Positions 1 to 8,165 of a stretch of DNA of 64,000 bases are shown here, in pieces. Location: contig NZ_FYDD01000004.1 in NCBI RefSeq assembly GCF_900186585.1, positions 558,001 to 622,000 of the forward strand, read 5' to 3'. The notes under the pieces were generated by a model that was given only the letters and a program-made list of their open reading frames with translations, did no database searches and had not been told where the DNA came from. Position 1 is the first letter of the stretch, and each line of letters starts with the position of its first letter. The stretch comes from Massiliimalia timonensis (lineage in GTDB: Bacteria > Bacillota > Clostridia > Oscillospirales > Ruminococcaceae). The position numbers and the translations under genes are program-made.

Positions 1-1166
1 CCGTGCAGGAAAATGTACAGGCTATGCGAGTCGTCAAAAGCTATGTGCGGGAGGACTTTGAGAAAAAGAAATTTACCACCGCGGCGGAAGATGTTTGCAA
101 AGACTTTACCCGCGCAGAACGGATCATGGCGCTGAACAACCCTATGATGCAGTTCTGCGTATATGCAGGTATGGTGTTTGTCCTTTCATTTGGCTCCTAT
201 GCTGTCATCAGCAGCCAGGGTACAGAAATCGCTGTAGGGCAGATGTCCGCGATCCTAACCTACAGTTTCCAGATCTTGATGAGCTTAATGATGCTGTCTA
301 TGGTTTTTGTAATGATCACCATGTCTATGGAATCGGCCGAGCGTATCGTGGAAGTGCTGAAGGAGCAAAGCTCCCTGACCAGCCCGGAGGACGCACTTAC
401 TGAAGTGAAAGACGGCTCCATTGATTTTGACAATGTGAGCTTTAAATACTCTAAAAAGGCTGAACGTATGGCGTTGTCGGATGTGGACCTTCACATAAAA
501 TCCGGAGAGCTGATCGGTATTCTGGGCGGTACGGGTTCCTCTAAGTCCACGCTGGTGCAGCTGATCCCCCGCCTGTATGACGTCACAGAGGGCTGTGTCA
601 AGGTAGGCGGCAGGGATGTGCGGCAATACGATTTAGATGCCCTGCGCAACGATGTTGCCGTGGTGCTGCAAAAGAACGTATTGTTTTCCGGTACCATTAA
701 AGATAATCTGCGCTGGGGAAACCCTGACGCTACCGATGAAGAGATGCTGGAAGCCTGTAGGCTGGCGCAGGCCGATGAGTTCATCCAGCAGTTTCCCAAC
801 AAGTATGACACATGGATCGAGCAGGGCGGCTCCAATGTTTCCGGCGGCCAGAAGCAACGGCTATGTATTGCGCGTGCATTGCTGAAAAAGCCCAAGGTGC
901 TGATTTTGGATGATTCCACCAGCGCCGTGGATACCCGCACCGACGCGCTAATCCGCCAAGGTTTCCGTGAATTTATTCCGGAGACCACTAAAATCATCAT
1001 CGCGCAGCGTGTCGCCTCCGTACAGGACGCCGACCGCATCATCGTGATGGACGGCGGGCGCATCAGCGCCATTGGCAGCCACGACGAACTGATGAAGACC
1101 AGTGAAATCTACCGTGAGGTGTATACTTCTCAGAACAAGGCAGGTGATCAAGATGGCGAAGAATAA
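1..1166 (+). CDS. ABC exporter subunit, degenerate-site half (5' truncated by window edge)
   Basis: This is the C-terminal 387 residues of a membrane-fused ABC exporter subunit; the start lies left of the window (reading frame enters at base 3). The visible part has the last transmembrane helices (about residues 50-110) and a complete nucleotide-binding domain: Walker A GGTGSSKST near 175, Q-loop Q223, signature VSGGQ near 279 and Walker B ending ILDD at 301-304. The catalytic glutamate after Walker B is replaced by Asp, and the switch histidine is replaced by Gln (IAQR). Those are the marks of the non-hydrolysing site in heterodimeric exporters of the TM287/288 or BmrCD kind. The 3' end overlaps the next gene by 14 bases, so the two are translationally coupled. 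Substrate unknown; drug or peptide export is a family-level guess. Confidence 0.9.
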   Translation, partial: VQENVQAMRVVKSYVREDFEKKKFTTAAEDVCKDFTRAERIMALNNPMMQFCVYAGMVFVLSFGSYAVISSQGTEIAVGQMSAILTYSFQILMSLMMLSMVFVMITMSMESAERIVEVLKEQSSLTSPEDALTEVKDGSIDFDNVSFKYSKKAERMALSDVDLHIKSGELIGILGGTGSSKSTLVQLIPRLYDVTEGCVKVGGRDVRQYDLDALRNDVAVVLQKNVLFSGTIKDNLRWGNPDATDEEMLEACRLAQADEFIQQFPNKYDTWIEQGGSNVSGGQKQRLCIARALLKKPKVLILDDSTSAVDTRTDALIRQGFREFIPETTKIIIAQRVASVQDADRIIVMDGGRISAIGSHDELMKTSEIYREVYTSQNKAGDQDGEE

Positions 1167-3093
1167 GAGCAAAGAGGCTTCGGCCGTCCCTTCCACTACC
1201 GCTCGGGGCCAGCGGGCGCCGAAAGGCGTACTGCGACGGTTGCTGCGCACTCTGTTTGAATTTTATCCAGTACTGCTGCCCATTACGCTGGTGTGTATCC
1301 TCATCAATGCCATCGTTAGTTCTATTCCTTCGATATTTATGCAGAACATTATTGCCATTGTTGATGATTCCTATAAAAGCGGCGACTGGAATGCTGTTGC
1401 AGGGCGTATTGTTACATATGTGCTTATCTTGCTTGTGATGTATGTCATCAGTCTTGCCGCAGGTGCGTTCTATACACAGATGATGGCGATTATCACTCAG
1501 GGATCCTTGAAAAAAATGCGTGAAAAAATGTTTAGCCGCATGCAGGACCTGCCAGTCAAATACTTTGATACGAATGGCCATGGTGACATTATGAGCTATT
1601 ATACCAACGACGTGGATACTCTGCGCCAGCTCATCAGCCAGAGCCTGCCGCAGATCCTGATTGCCGGCGTTACGCTGCTGACTGTATTCGGAATTATGAT
1701 GTACTACAGCATGATCCTGGGCTTGATTGTAGTAGTCGGGGTTATATGCATGGTATTCGCGGCACGGGCTATTACCAACCGTTCTTCTAAATATTTCCTG
1801 CGCCAGCAGATCACCATTGCTAAGGCCGAGGCCTTTATGGAAGAGATGATGACAGGTCAAAAGGTCATCAAGGTCTTCTGCCATGAAGAGGGAGCCAAAG
1901 CCGATTTTGATAAGGTAAATGGGGAAATCTTCTTTAACGCCCGCAATGGGAACCGTTTCGCCAACATTTTGATGCCCTTGATGGGCAACATTGGCAATGT
2001 CATGTACGTTGTTGTAGCGCTGGTAGGCGGTGCGTTGCTGCTGACCGATGTGCCTAATATCAGCATTTCTGGTATGGCGTTCAGCATCAGTATTGTAGTA
2101 CCCTTCCTGAACATGACGAAGCAGTTTGCCGGCGCGATTGGCCAGGTGTCTAACCAGGTAAATATGGTGATTATGGGCCTTGCGGGCGCGCACCGTATTT
2201 TTGCACTGCTGGACCAGGAACCGGAAGCCGATGAGGGGTATGTCACATTGGTCAATGCAAAGGAAAACGCCGACGGCAGTCTCAGCGAGTGCAAGGAGCG
2301 CACCAATGTTTGGGCGTGGAAGCATCCGCATCATGATGGAACTGTAACATATACCCGACTACAGGGTGATGTGCGCTTTTTTGATGTGGATTTTGGCTAC
2401 ACACCGGAAAAAATGGTTTTGCACAATATTTCCTTGTATGCGAAACCTGGTCAAAAAGTAGCGTTTGTCGGCTCTACCGGCGCAGGCAAGACAACCATCA
2501 CGAATCTGATCAACCGCTTCTACGATATTGAGGACGGGAAGATCCGCTATGACGGCATCAATATCAATAAGATCAAAAAGGCTGATTTACGCCGCAGTCT
2601 GGGGATCGTACTGCAGGATACCAACCTCTTTACCGGAACGGTAATGGAAAATATCCGTTACGGCAATCTGGACGCGAGTGACGAAGAATGCATTGCCGCG
2701 GCACAACTTGCCGGTGCGGACGATTTTATCCGCCGCCTGCCGGAAGGATACGATACTATGCTGCAGGGAAACGGCGCGAATCTCAGCCAAGGCCAGCGGC
2801 AGCTGCTCGCTATTGCACGTGCAGCTGTGGCAGACCCGCCTGTCATGATTTTAGATGAGGCGACCAGCTCGATCGACACCCGTACGGAGGCCATCGTACA
2901 GCGGGGAATGGATGCATTGATGACAGGGCGTACTGTGTTTGTCATTGCACACCGGCTTTCTACTGTTCAAAATTCTAATGCTATCATGGTGCTGGATCAC
3001 GGCCGTATTACTGAACGGGGCACCCATGAGGATCTGATCAAGCAGAAGGGAACCTACTACCAGCTGTATACTGGCGCACTGGAACTGGATTAA
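1153..3093 (+). CDS. ABC exporter subunit, catalytic half
   Basis: A 646-residue full-length half-transporter with an N-terminal six-helix membrane domain and a C-terminal ATPase. The start is the ATG at 1153, inside the end of the upstream subunit; in-frame codons further upstream lie within that gene. The ATPase has Walker A GSTGAGKTT, signature LSQGQ, Walker B ILDEATS with the catalytic Glu present, and the switch His in IAHRLS. Its variant LSQGQ signature would face the degenerate Walker site of the upstream partner, while its own intact Walker site faces the partner's canonical SGGQ. That is the expected division of labour in a heterodimer. An extra stretch of about 40 residues lies between the membrane domain and the ATPase (near residues 365-420). 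Substrate unknown. Confidence 0.93.
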   Translation: MAKNKSKEASAVPSTTARGQRAPKGVLRRLLRTLFEFYPVLLPITLVCILINAIVSSIPSIFMQNIIAIVDDSYKSGDWNAVAGRIVTYVLILLVMYVISLAAGAFYTQMMAIITQGSLKKMREKMFSRMQDLPVKYFDTNGHGDIMSYYTNDVDTLRQLISQSLPQILIAGVTLLTVFGIMMYYSMILGLIVVVGVICMVFAARAITNRSSKYFLRQQITIAKAEAFMEEMMTGQKVIKVFCHEEGAKADFDKVNGEIFFNARNGNRFANILMPLMGNIGNVMYVVVALVGGALLLTDVPNISISGMAFSISIVVPFLNMTKQFAGAIGQVSNQVNMVIMGLAGAHRIFALLDQEPEADEGYVTLVNAKENADGSLSECKERTNVWAWKHPHHDGTVTYTRLQGDVRFFDVDFGYTPEKMVLHNISLYAKPGQKVAFVGSTGAGKTTITNLINRFYDIEDGKIRYDGININKIKKADLRRSLGIVLQDTNLFTGTVMENIRYGNLDASDEECIAAAQLAGADDFIRRLPEGYDTMLQGNGANLSQGQRQLLAIARAAVADPPVMILDEATSSIDTRTEAIVQRGMDALMTGRTVFVIAHRLSTVQNSNAIMVLDHGRITERGTHEDLIKQKGTYYQLYTGALELD

Positions 3094-3430
3094 CTTGGTC
3101 GCTTGGGGACAAAGCAGGAAAACGGTGCCGTGATGCATCAAAACAGGTATGGCCATGCAGTTCAAAAGTGCAGGTCAGCTTGTAAAGGGCAACAAATCGT
3201 ACTTGGATTTTAAAGCGGCGCTTGGTGCATGATGGTATAAGATCATTATAGGACATACTTATAGCAAGCAGGGGAAGTTCCTGCCTATTTACCATAGCGG
3301 CCTAAAAAACTAAATAGTTTCAAAAAAATAGCGGTACAGCCTTTTGGCTGTACCGCTATTTTTTTAATTTAGGTTAATAATATTGGATCCCTGCCGTACG
3401 CGGGGCAGAACAGCCGCGCAAGTTTTGGCT
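3094..3430. other. intergenic region between exporter and mutM
   Basis: About 340 bases without a convincing gene. Short open frames exist, but none has a ribosome site or recognisable protein. The only clear element is the hairpin terminator near 3322-3365, described separately. Confidence 0.6.
3322..3365. terminator. bidirectional intrinsic terminator
   Basis: A long perfect stem (AAATAGCGGTACAGCC, loop TTTT, then its complement) is flanked by A-run and T-run, so it can stop transcripts from both sides. It separates the exporter operon (+) from mutM (-), which converge here. Confidence 0.9.
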
Positions 3431-4261
3431 TCAAGGTTTTTTCTGGCAATTTGGACAATATACGCTGCTTCTGCCGCCAATCACTGTTCGTACCAGCGTT
3501 TCACCGCAGCACGGGCAAGGCTCGCCGGCATGGCCGTATACCTGTAAAAAAGGCGTGTTGCGGTAATCCTGTCCTTTTGCTGCTAAGTAATCCTTCTGTG
3601 TTATTTTGTTTTTTTCGATGAAATAACGCAGGCATATTGGAATCTCAATGGCAAGACGTTCCCAATCTTTCTCTGTCAGGCTATTTGCCGCTGTGGATGG
3701 ATTTATTTTTGCCCGGAACAAGATTTCATCGGAATAGATGTTGCCGATCCCTGCGATCACGCTCTGGTCGAGCAAACATTCTTTGATTGCCTTTTTTCGC
3801 TTTCCAAATCGGCCCCGCAGATATTCTGCATTGAAGTCGGCGTTCAAAGGCTCAATGCCTAGCTTATCAATGCCACTGTATCCATCCTTCTCATCGCTTT
3901 TTAACAGCCAAAAACGACCAAAACGACGTGTGTCAGAGAAACGTAATTCCATACCGCAGCTTAACTGCATAATAACATGCGTATGCTTTTGCATTGGAAA
4001 ATCAGGCGGCGTAACAAGCAGGCAGCCTGTCATCCTTAGATGCAGAATAATTCTATCCCCATTTTCCAGATGGATCATTAAAAATTTCCCTCTGCGGCTC
4101 ATAGAGATTATCTTTTTCCCTGTGATCCTCTCGCAAAATTCACTTGATGTCGGGTATGCGATAACTTTCGCCTGACTGACGACTGTATTTTTGATCGTAG
4201 TTCCTCGTATCTGCGGCTCGATTATGCTTTTTACCGTTTCTATTTCAGGTAATTCAGGCAT
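3431..4261 (-). CDS. mutM: formamidopyrimidine-DNA glycosylase
   Basis: A 276-residue Fpg/MutM protein of normal length. It removes oxidised purines such as 8-oxoguanine from DNA and nicks the site. The N-terminus MPELPEIETV carries the catalytic Pro2 (exposed after Met removal) and Glu3, and the C-terminus has the four-cysteine zinc finger (CPCC...CPNC) that binds DNA. The ribosome site AAAGGACGG precedes the ATG. The start codon overlaps the stop of a small upstream open frame (ATGCCTGA), giving possible coupling. In many Firmicutes mutM sits next to polA and coaE; neither is here, so this copy is displaced. Confidence 0.97.
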   Translation of the reverse strand: MPELPEIETVKSIIEPQIRGTTIKNTVVSQAKVIAYPTSSEFCERITGKKIISMSRRGKFLMIHLENGDRIILHLRMTGCLLVTPPDFPMQKHTHVIMQLSCGMELRFSDTRRFGRFWLLKSDEKDGYSGIDKLGIEPLNADFNAEYLRGRFGKRKKAIKECLLDQSVIAGIGNIYSDEILFRAKINPSTAANSLTEKDWERLAIEIPICLRYFIEKNKITQKDYLAAKGQDYRNTPFLQVYGHAGEPCPCCGETLVRTVIGGRSSVYCPNCQKKP

Positions 4262-4469
4262 TCTTCACACCGTCCTTTCCTACTGATCTTTTGATTTCAC
4301 TGTGATAAAAATCATTGACGAACACGGGTGGAGCATGAAAAGGTCTATTCATACTACCATCGTTGGTCACATAATCAAGCCTAGCTTTGGCAGAGTATTC
4401 TTTCAGCCTTGCATTACTGTATCCGTAGGCTTTAATCCCCCCCGAGCAAAAAAAGCGGATAGTTTTCAA
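4254..4469 (-). pseudogene. unrecognised short frame, possible gene remnant
   Basis: A 71-residue frame directly upstream of, and overlapping by a few bases, mutM. Its interior looks like a conserved folded protein rather than random translation (runs such as ARLDYVTNDGS and NRPFHAPPVFVNDFY), and codon use resembles coding DNA. It has no good ribosome site, and its 5' end abuts odd homopolymer runs (seven T, six G on the coding strand). I do not recognise the family. The most likely reading is the 3' remnant of a once longer gene; a real small gene is possible. Confidence 0.3.
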
Positions 4470-4527
4470 TAATGGGGATAATCTTCATTTGTTCCGCAGG
4501 TCTGAAGACATATATTATAGGAAAGCA

Positions 4528-4558
4528 GTCAGACCAAAGAGGATCACTTTGGTCTGAC
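4528..4558 (-). terminator. hairpin terminator downstream of fucI
   Basis: A 12-bp perfect inverted repeat (GTCAGACCAAAG, 7-base loop, complement) lies 47 bases after the fucI stop. The following T-run is weak, so termination may be partial. Confidence 0.6.
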
Positions 4559-4604
4559 CGCTGATAATACATCAATATTTTTTCAAGAAATGAGAGCCTT
4601 ATGC

Positions 4605-6365
4605 TTATCGGTACAACGGGCCGTAAGCTTGGCAAGCCCGGTAATCCGCACTCTCTAAGTCCGCTGTCCCAAATCCCGCAAAGCAGTGCGGACGGAAAAT
4701 ATCCTTCCGCTCTACATTGTGCAGCGATACCGGGATCCGCAGCATGCTCGCCAACGTGATTAGCTCTTTCCCAATATGTCCATACGAGAACGATCCATGG
4801 TTCGCTCCCCAGTTCGCCATCACCGAATATACGTCGCTGAATGCGCCCTCTCCTGTCAATCTCGGCGCAAACCAGGTCGTCGGCCAGGTTGGGTCTGTCC
4901 GCTGGTTCAAGATATCATGCACCTCTTCCGGCAGTACCACTGTATATCCCTCTGCGATCTGAAGTGTCGGCCCTACTCCGTGTACCAAATTGACACGCAT
5001 TAAAGTTACCGGCATCTCCGCTTTGGTATAAAACTGAGAGGAGAACCCTCCACCCTGGAAGTATCCAGCGCTTGCCGGGCACCACTGCGTCGCCTCAAGG
5101 CAGGCTGTCACATCCTCTTCTTTCATCTCATACCACGGCTTCATGCACGGCTTGCCCTCGCTGTCCTTTGAACGCGCGCTTCCGTCCAAGGCAGCAGCCC
5201 CGGAATTGATCAGATGGATAAAACCGTTCTCCGCCAGTCCCTCCGGCTTCCAGCCGCTCACCCGTTCTACCGCCTCCGGGCTCCAGTAGGTACGCACATC
5301 CGCAAATACGCTCGCACTATTGGTCAACAACTGTCCAAACAGCATCGAGGTCGCGTTCAGCGTATCATTTTCGGTTGCCAGAATGGTGGGTTTTCTTACC
5401 CCGTTCCAGTCAAAGCTGGAGTTTAGGATCGCCTCCGCAAAGTCGCCTACAGGCTGCCAGTCCGACCACATCCTCTGTCCCTGGAATCCCCCCGCGATCG
5501 CATTCCTCCCCAGGCTTTCTTCATAGTATCCCAGTTCCTTTAACCGCGGGTTCCCCAGCATGATGTCCCGGATGATCATGGTCATCTTTACAACAAATTT
5601 CCATTCTTCCTCTTTTTGTTCCGCTGTGTGCTGAATTTCCGGCTTATTGTTGTCAAACCCATCTTTACAATTCTTTCTGGTCCATTCATAGGCCCGTTTG
5701 TACTCTTCCTCGTCGTAGATCTCGTTTTTCATCCTTCTCAGAACCTCGGTCATATCTACAAACTCTGGACGGATCCCCAGATATTTCTGGAAAAACTGGT
5801 CGTCGCAGTAGGATCCCTGGATCCCCATCGAAACTGACCCTACGTTCACATAGCTTTTCCCTTTCATCGTTCCCACGGCAACTGCACACCGCGCAAACTG
5901 CAAAATCTTTTCCTGCACATCTTCTGGGATCGAAGTATCCGATTTATCCTGCACGTCCTTCCCATAGATAGAAAACGCCGGATACCCTTTTTGGGCATGG
6001 GCTGCCATTGCCGCTGCTAAGTAGACTGCTCCGGGGTTTTCCGTTCCGTTAAAGCCCCAGATCGCCTTTATGGTATTGGGGTCGGTGTCCATGGTTTCGC
6101 TGCCGTAGCACCAGCAGGAGGTCACGCTTAAGGTCGCGGTTACATTTTCCTTAGAAAACTTTTCTGCACAGTCCCTAGCCTGGGCGCTCCCGCTGATTGT
6201 GGTATCTGCGATCACACACTGCACGGGTGTTCCGTCTAAATACTTTAGGTTCCCTTCGATCAGTTCCTTGGCCGCTACCGCCATGCTCATGACCTTTTCT
6301 TCCAGATTCTCCCGTTCCGCTTTCCGACCGTCTATAATCGGTCTGATTCCGATTTTTGCGTTCAT
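4605..6365 (-). CDS. fucI: L-fucose isomerase
   Basis: A 586-residue protein closely resembling FucI along its whole length. It converts L-fucose to L-fuculose (and usually D-arabinose to D-ribulose), the first step in using fucose from host mucin or plant glycans. The N-terminus [11 protein letters not shown], the conserved CWCYGSE segment, the metal/catalytic residues Glu332 (ATEND) and Asp356 (FADVR) and the late His in NWGANHG are all present. The ribosome site AAGGACGGAAG precedes the ATG. A sigma-A-type promoter lies about 100 bases upstream. Unusually, no fuculokinase, fuculose-phosphate aldolase or fucose permease gene is adjacent, so the rest of the pathway must be elsewhere. Confidence 0.97.
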   Translation of the reverse strand: MNAKIGIRPIIDGRKAERENLEEKVMSMAVAAKELIEGNLKYLDGTPVQCVIADTTISGSAQARDCAEKFSKENVTATLSVTSCWCYGSETMDTDPNTIKAIWGFNGTENPGAVYLAAAMAAHAQKGYPAFSIYGKDVQDKSDTSIPEDVQEKILQFARCAVAVGTMKGKSYVNVGSVSMGIQGSYCDDQFFQKYLGIRPEFVDMTEVLRRMKNEIYDEEEYKRAYEWTRKNCKDGFDNNKPEIQHTAEQKEEEWKFVVKMTMIIRDIMLGNPRLKELGYYEESLGRNAIAGGFQGQRMWSDWQPVGDFAEAILNSSFDWNGVRKPTILATENDTLNATSMLFGQLLTNSASVFADVRTYWSPEAVERVSGWKPEGLAENGFIHLINSGAAALDGSARSKDSEGKPCMKPWYEMKEEDVTACLEATQWCPASAGYFQGGGFSSQFYTKAEMPVTLMRVNLVHGVGPTLQIAEGYTVVLPEEVHDILNQRTDPTWPTTWFAPRLTGEGAFSDVYSVMANWGANHGSFSYGHIGKELITLASMLRIPVSLHNVERKDIFRPHCFAGFGTADLESADYRACQAYGPLYR

Positions 6366-6392
6366 CTTCCTTCCGTCCTTTCTTGCAATAAA

Positions 6393-6430
6393 CAGGTTTC
6401 ACGCAAGAGTAAAAAACATGGAGAAACCTG
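6393..6430 (-). promoter_or_regulatory. inverted repeat in the fucI leader
   Basis: An 8-bp inverted repeat (CAGGTTTC ... GAAACCTG, 22-base spacer) sits between the fucI promoter and its ribosome site. It could be a repressor operator or leader hairpin. This is inferred from position only. Confidence 0.35.
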
Positions 6431-6467
6431 CATGATTTGATAGTTGCCGTTCAGTTTCAATAGCATC

Positions 6468-6496
6468 ATCATACCACGTTGATTTTGCTATGTCAA
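6468..6496 (-). promoter_or_regulatory. fucI promoter
   Basis: On the minus strand, TTGACA (6491-6496) and TATGAT (6468-6473) are separated by exactly 17 bases, a near-consensus sigma-A promoter. Transcription would start near 6461, giving a leader of roughly 95 bases. Confidence 0.75.
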
Positions 6497-6522
6497 CGGA
6501 AAAAGAAGAAAAAATTGAAACG

Positions 6523-6995
6523 TTACAAAAACATCTGTTCACGGATCTTTTTCCCGGTTTCTGTGCGGAATATTTGCTGATACGCACGGCGTGCGGCTGA
6601 CTGATCCTGCTGTCCTTCATACAAGTTTACTAAGAAATCCGCCTCTAACAGGATCTGGTAATCCAGTCCCTGTACATGATCGTAAGTATGGTGATGGCCA
6701 ACTAGAAAACAGATCCGTTCGATCTCAGCTTCTTTGAAGTTTAAACGGACAAGCCAGGACCCAGCTGCTCCTGCAACGTCCCGGTACAGGTCTTGTATTT
6801 TTCCTCGGCCATGCGGATGCCGATGTCGTGTACCAATGCGGCTGATTCCAGTAAAAACTGCGTATCAGCATCCAGCCTTTCCGATTCACCGATTAGCTTC
6901 GCAAAGGCAAATACCTTTGTAAAATGTTGTATCCGTGCAGGGCATCCCTGCTCATACCGGATCATTTCTAAGTATAGTTGGTTGATTTGTTCCAT
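6523..6995 (-). pseudogene. HD-domain hydrolase, frameshifted
   Basis: The gene starts at 6995 with a good ribosome site (GGGAGGA) and reads MEQINQLYLEMIRYEQG, then the HD motif LVHDIG. After LQEQLGPG it runs into a stop (6741-6743). The rest of the family's usual sequence resumes in another frame: RLNFKEAEIERICFLVGHHHTYDH and so on to a stop at 6523-6525. Reading across needs a shift equal to one lost base, and about four family residues seem to be missing at the join, so an out-of-frame deletion of roughly 13 bases fits. The intact family is a small HD phosphohydrolase of about 160 residues. It is broken here unless the sequence has an error. Confidence 0.8.
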
Positions 6996-7104
6996 TCAAA
7001 TTCCTCCCGGTTTAATTTGTGGACCGCTGTTGAAAGACAATATCTTATGGTTACTATAAATGACCTGTTCACGACTGTCAAGAAGATTATTCAGAAAAAA
7101 CTCT

Positions 7105-7133
7105 GGACTTTTTTCTATGCATCCTTTATAATT
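7105..7133 (+). promoter_or_regulatory. mscL promoter
   Basis: TGGACT (7105-7110) and TATAAT (7128-7133) with a 17-base spacer lie about 75 bases before the mscL start. Confidence 0.6.
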
Positions 7134-7210
7134 TTTACAGAAATCGACATAACGGTATCATCTATCCTAGATTTGTTAGATCAGTTAAAAAAACACAGGA
7201 GGCGTTTCAT

Positions 7211-7606
7211 ATGAAAGCATTTATCCGGGAATTCAAAGAGTTTATTGCTAAGGGCAATGTGATGAGTATGGCTGTTGGTATTATCGTTGGGTCTGCGTTT
7301 ACCGCGATCGTAACATCGCTCAATCAGGATATTATTACGCCGCTTTTGGGGCTGATCCTTGGACAGATCGACTTTACCTCTTTGTCCATCACAGTAGGGA
7401 ACGCATCGATCGCATACGGGAATTTTATTCAGGCGGTCATTACCTTTTTGATCACAGCGCTGACACTATTTTTGATTTTAAAGGCATTTAACCGTTTTAC
7501 GGCCAAAAAGAAAGAAGCGGAAGAGAAAAAAACGGAAGAGCCGGCGCCAGTGCCTGAGGATATCCAACTGCTGACTGAGATCCGGGATCTTCTGAAAAAG
7601 GAATAG
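7211..7606 (+). CDS. mscL: large-conductance mechanosensitive channel
   Basis: A 131-residue MscL, the pentameric pore that opens under membrane tension to release solutes during osmotic downshock. It has the amphipathic N-terminal helix (MKAFIREFKEFIAKGNV), TM1 with the small-residue pore motif AVGIIVGSAFTAIV, a periplasm-side loop, TM2 (about residues 72-95) and a charged cytoplasmic helix near the C-terminus. AGGAGG lies 7 bases before the ATG. The gene stands alone with its own promoter and a bidirectional terminator. Confidence 0.97.
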   Translation: MKAFIREFKEFIAKGNVMSMAVGIIVGSAFTAIVTSLNQDIITPLLGLILGQIDFTSLSITVGNASIAYGNFIQAVITFLITALTLFLILKAFNRFTAKKKEAEEKKTEEPAPVPEDIQLLTEIRDLLKKE

Positions 7607-7628
7607 GGACAGAAACACTGCATTTCAT

Positions 7629-7667
7629 AAAAAGAGTCCGAAGGCTACTAGCCTTCGGACTCTTTTT
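7629..7667. terminator. bidirectional terminator between mscL and the ACT gene
   Basis: A perfect stem (AAAAAGAGTCCGAAGGCTA / complement) with A- and T-runs on either side serves the converging mscL (+) and ACT-protein (-) transcripts. Confidence 0.9.
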
Positions 7668-7716
7668 ATGATGTTTGATACGTTTGCGGTTATGCGGTCA
7701 GCAGTGATCCCTAGTC

Positions 7717-8148
7717 CTATAAGGACGAAAGCTGATCCTGACAAATGGTTTTGATGCCATGCTGTGACAGGACTTCCATCGCTTTTTCATTGTCGGTCAC
7801 ACGGAAAATCATATAGGCAAGATCCTTGTTTCGGGTAATAAATGCATAGGTGTATTCCAGGTTGATCCCATTTTCCGCCAGAATCGTCAGGATCTTGTCC
7901 AGCCCGCCGGCCTCGTCTTCGATCGGTACAGCCAGAACAGGGGTGATGGAAAAGATATACTCGGCATCCTTTAAAATGCAGGCGGTTTTATAGGAATCGT
8001 CCACGATGACCCTTAAGATCCCAAAGTCCGGTGTTTCTGCAATGGAAAGAGCGCGCATGTCAATGTTGTGCTGCCGGAGCAGCTTGGTAAACTCTGCTAA
8101 TTGACCGGGTTTATTTTCTACAAATACAGAGATCTGTTTCACTGTCAT
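7717..8148 (-). CDS. tandem ACT-domain protein
   Basis: 143 residues made of two ACT domains (about 1-70 and 70-143), each with the beta-alpha-beta pattern and a ligand-loop start (ENKPGQLAEFTKLL; DEAGGLDKILTILAENG). It lies 17 bases after the phenylacetate-CoA ligase gene and is co-transcribed with it. In Clostridia this ligase-ACT pair is a common two-gene unit, so the ACT protein probably senses an aromatic or amino acid and modulates or accompanies the ligase. Direct function unknown. Confidence 0.88.
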   Translation of the reverse strand: MTVKQISVFVENKPGQLAEFTKLLRQHNIDMRALSIAETPDFGILRVIVDDSYKTACILKDAEYIFSITPVLAVPIEDEAGGLDKILTILAENGINLEYTYAFITRNKDLAYMIFRVTDNEKAMEVLSQHGIKTICQDQLSSL

Positions 8149-8165
8149 GTTATATCCCTCATTTC

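Noticed and set aside
1063-2334. A 423-codon open frame on the minus strand opposite the ABC exporter gene
   Set aside because: It is antisense to a well-conserved gene, has His/Asn-rich composition typical of shadow frames and no ribosome site.
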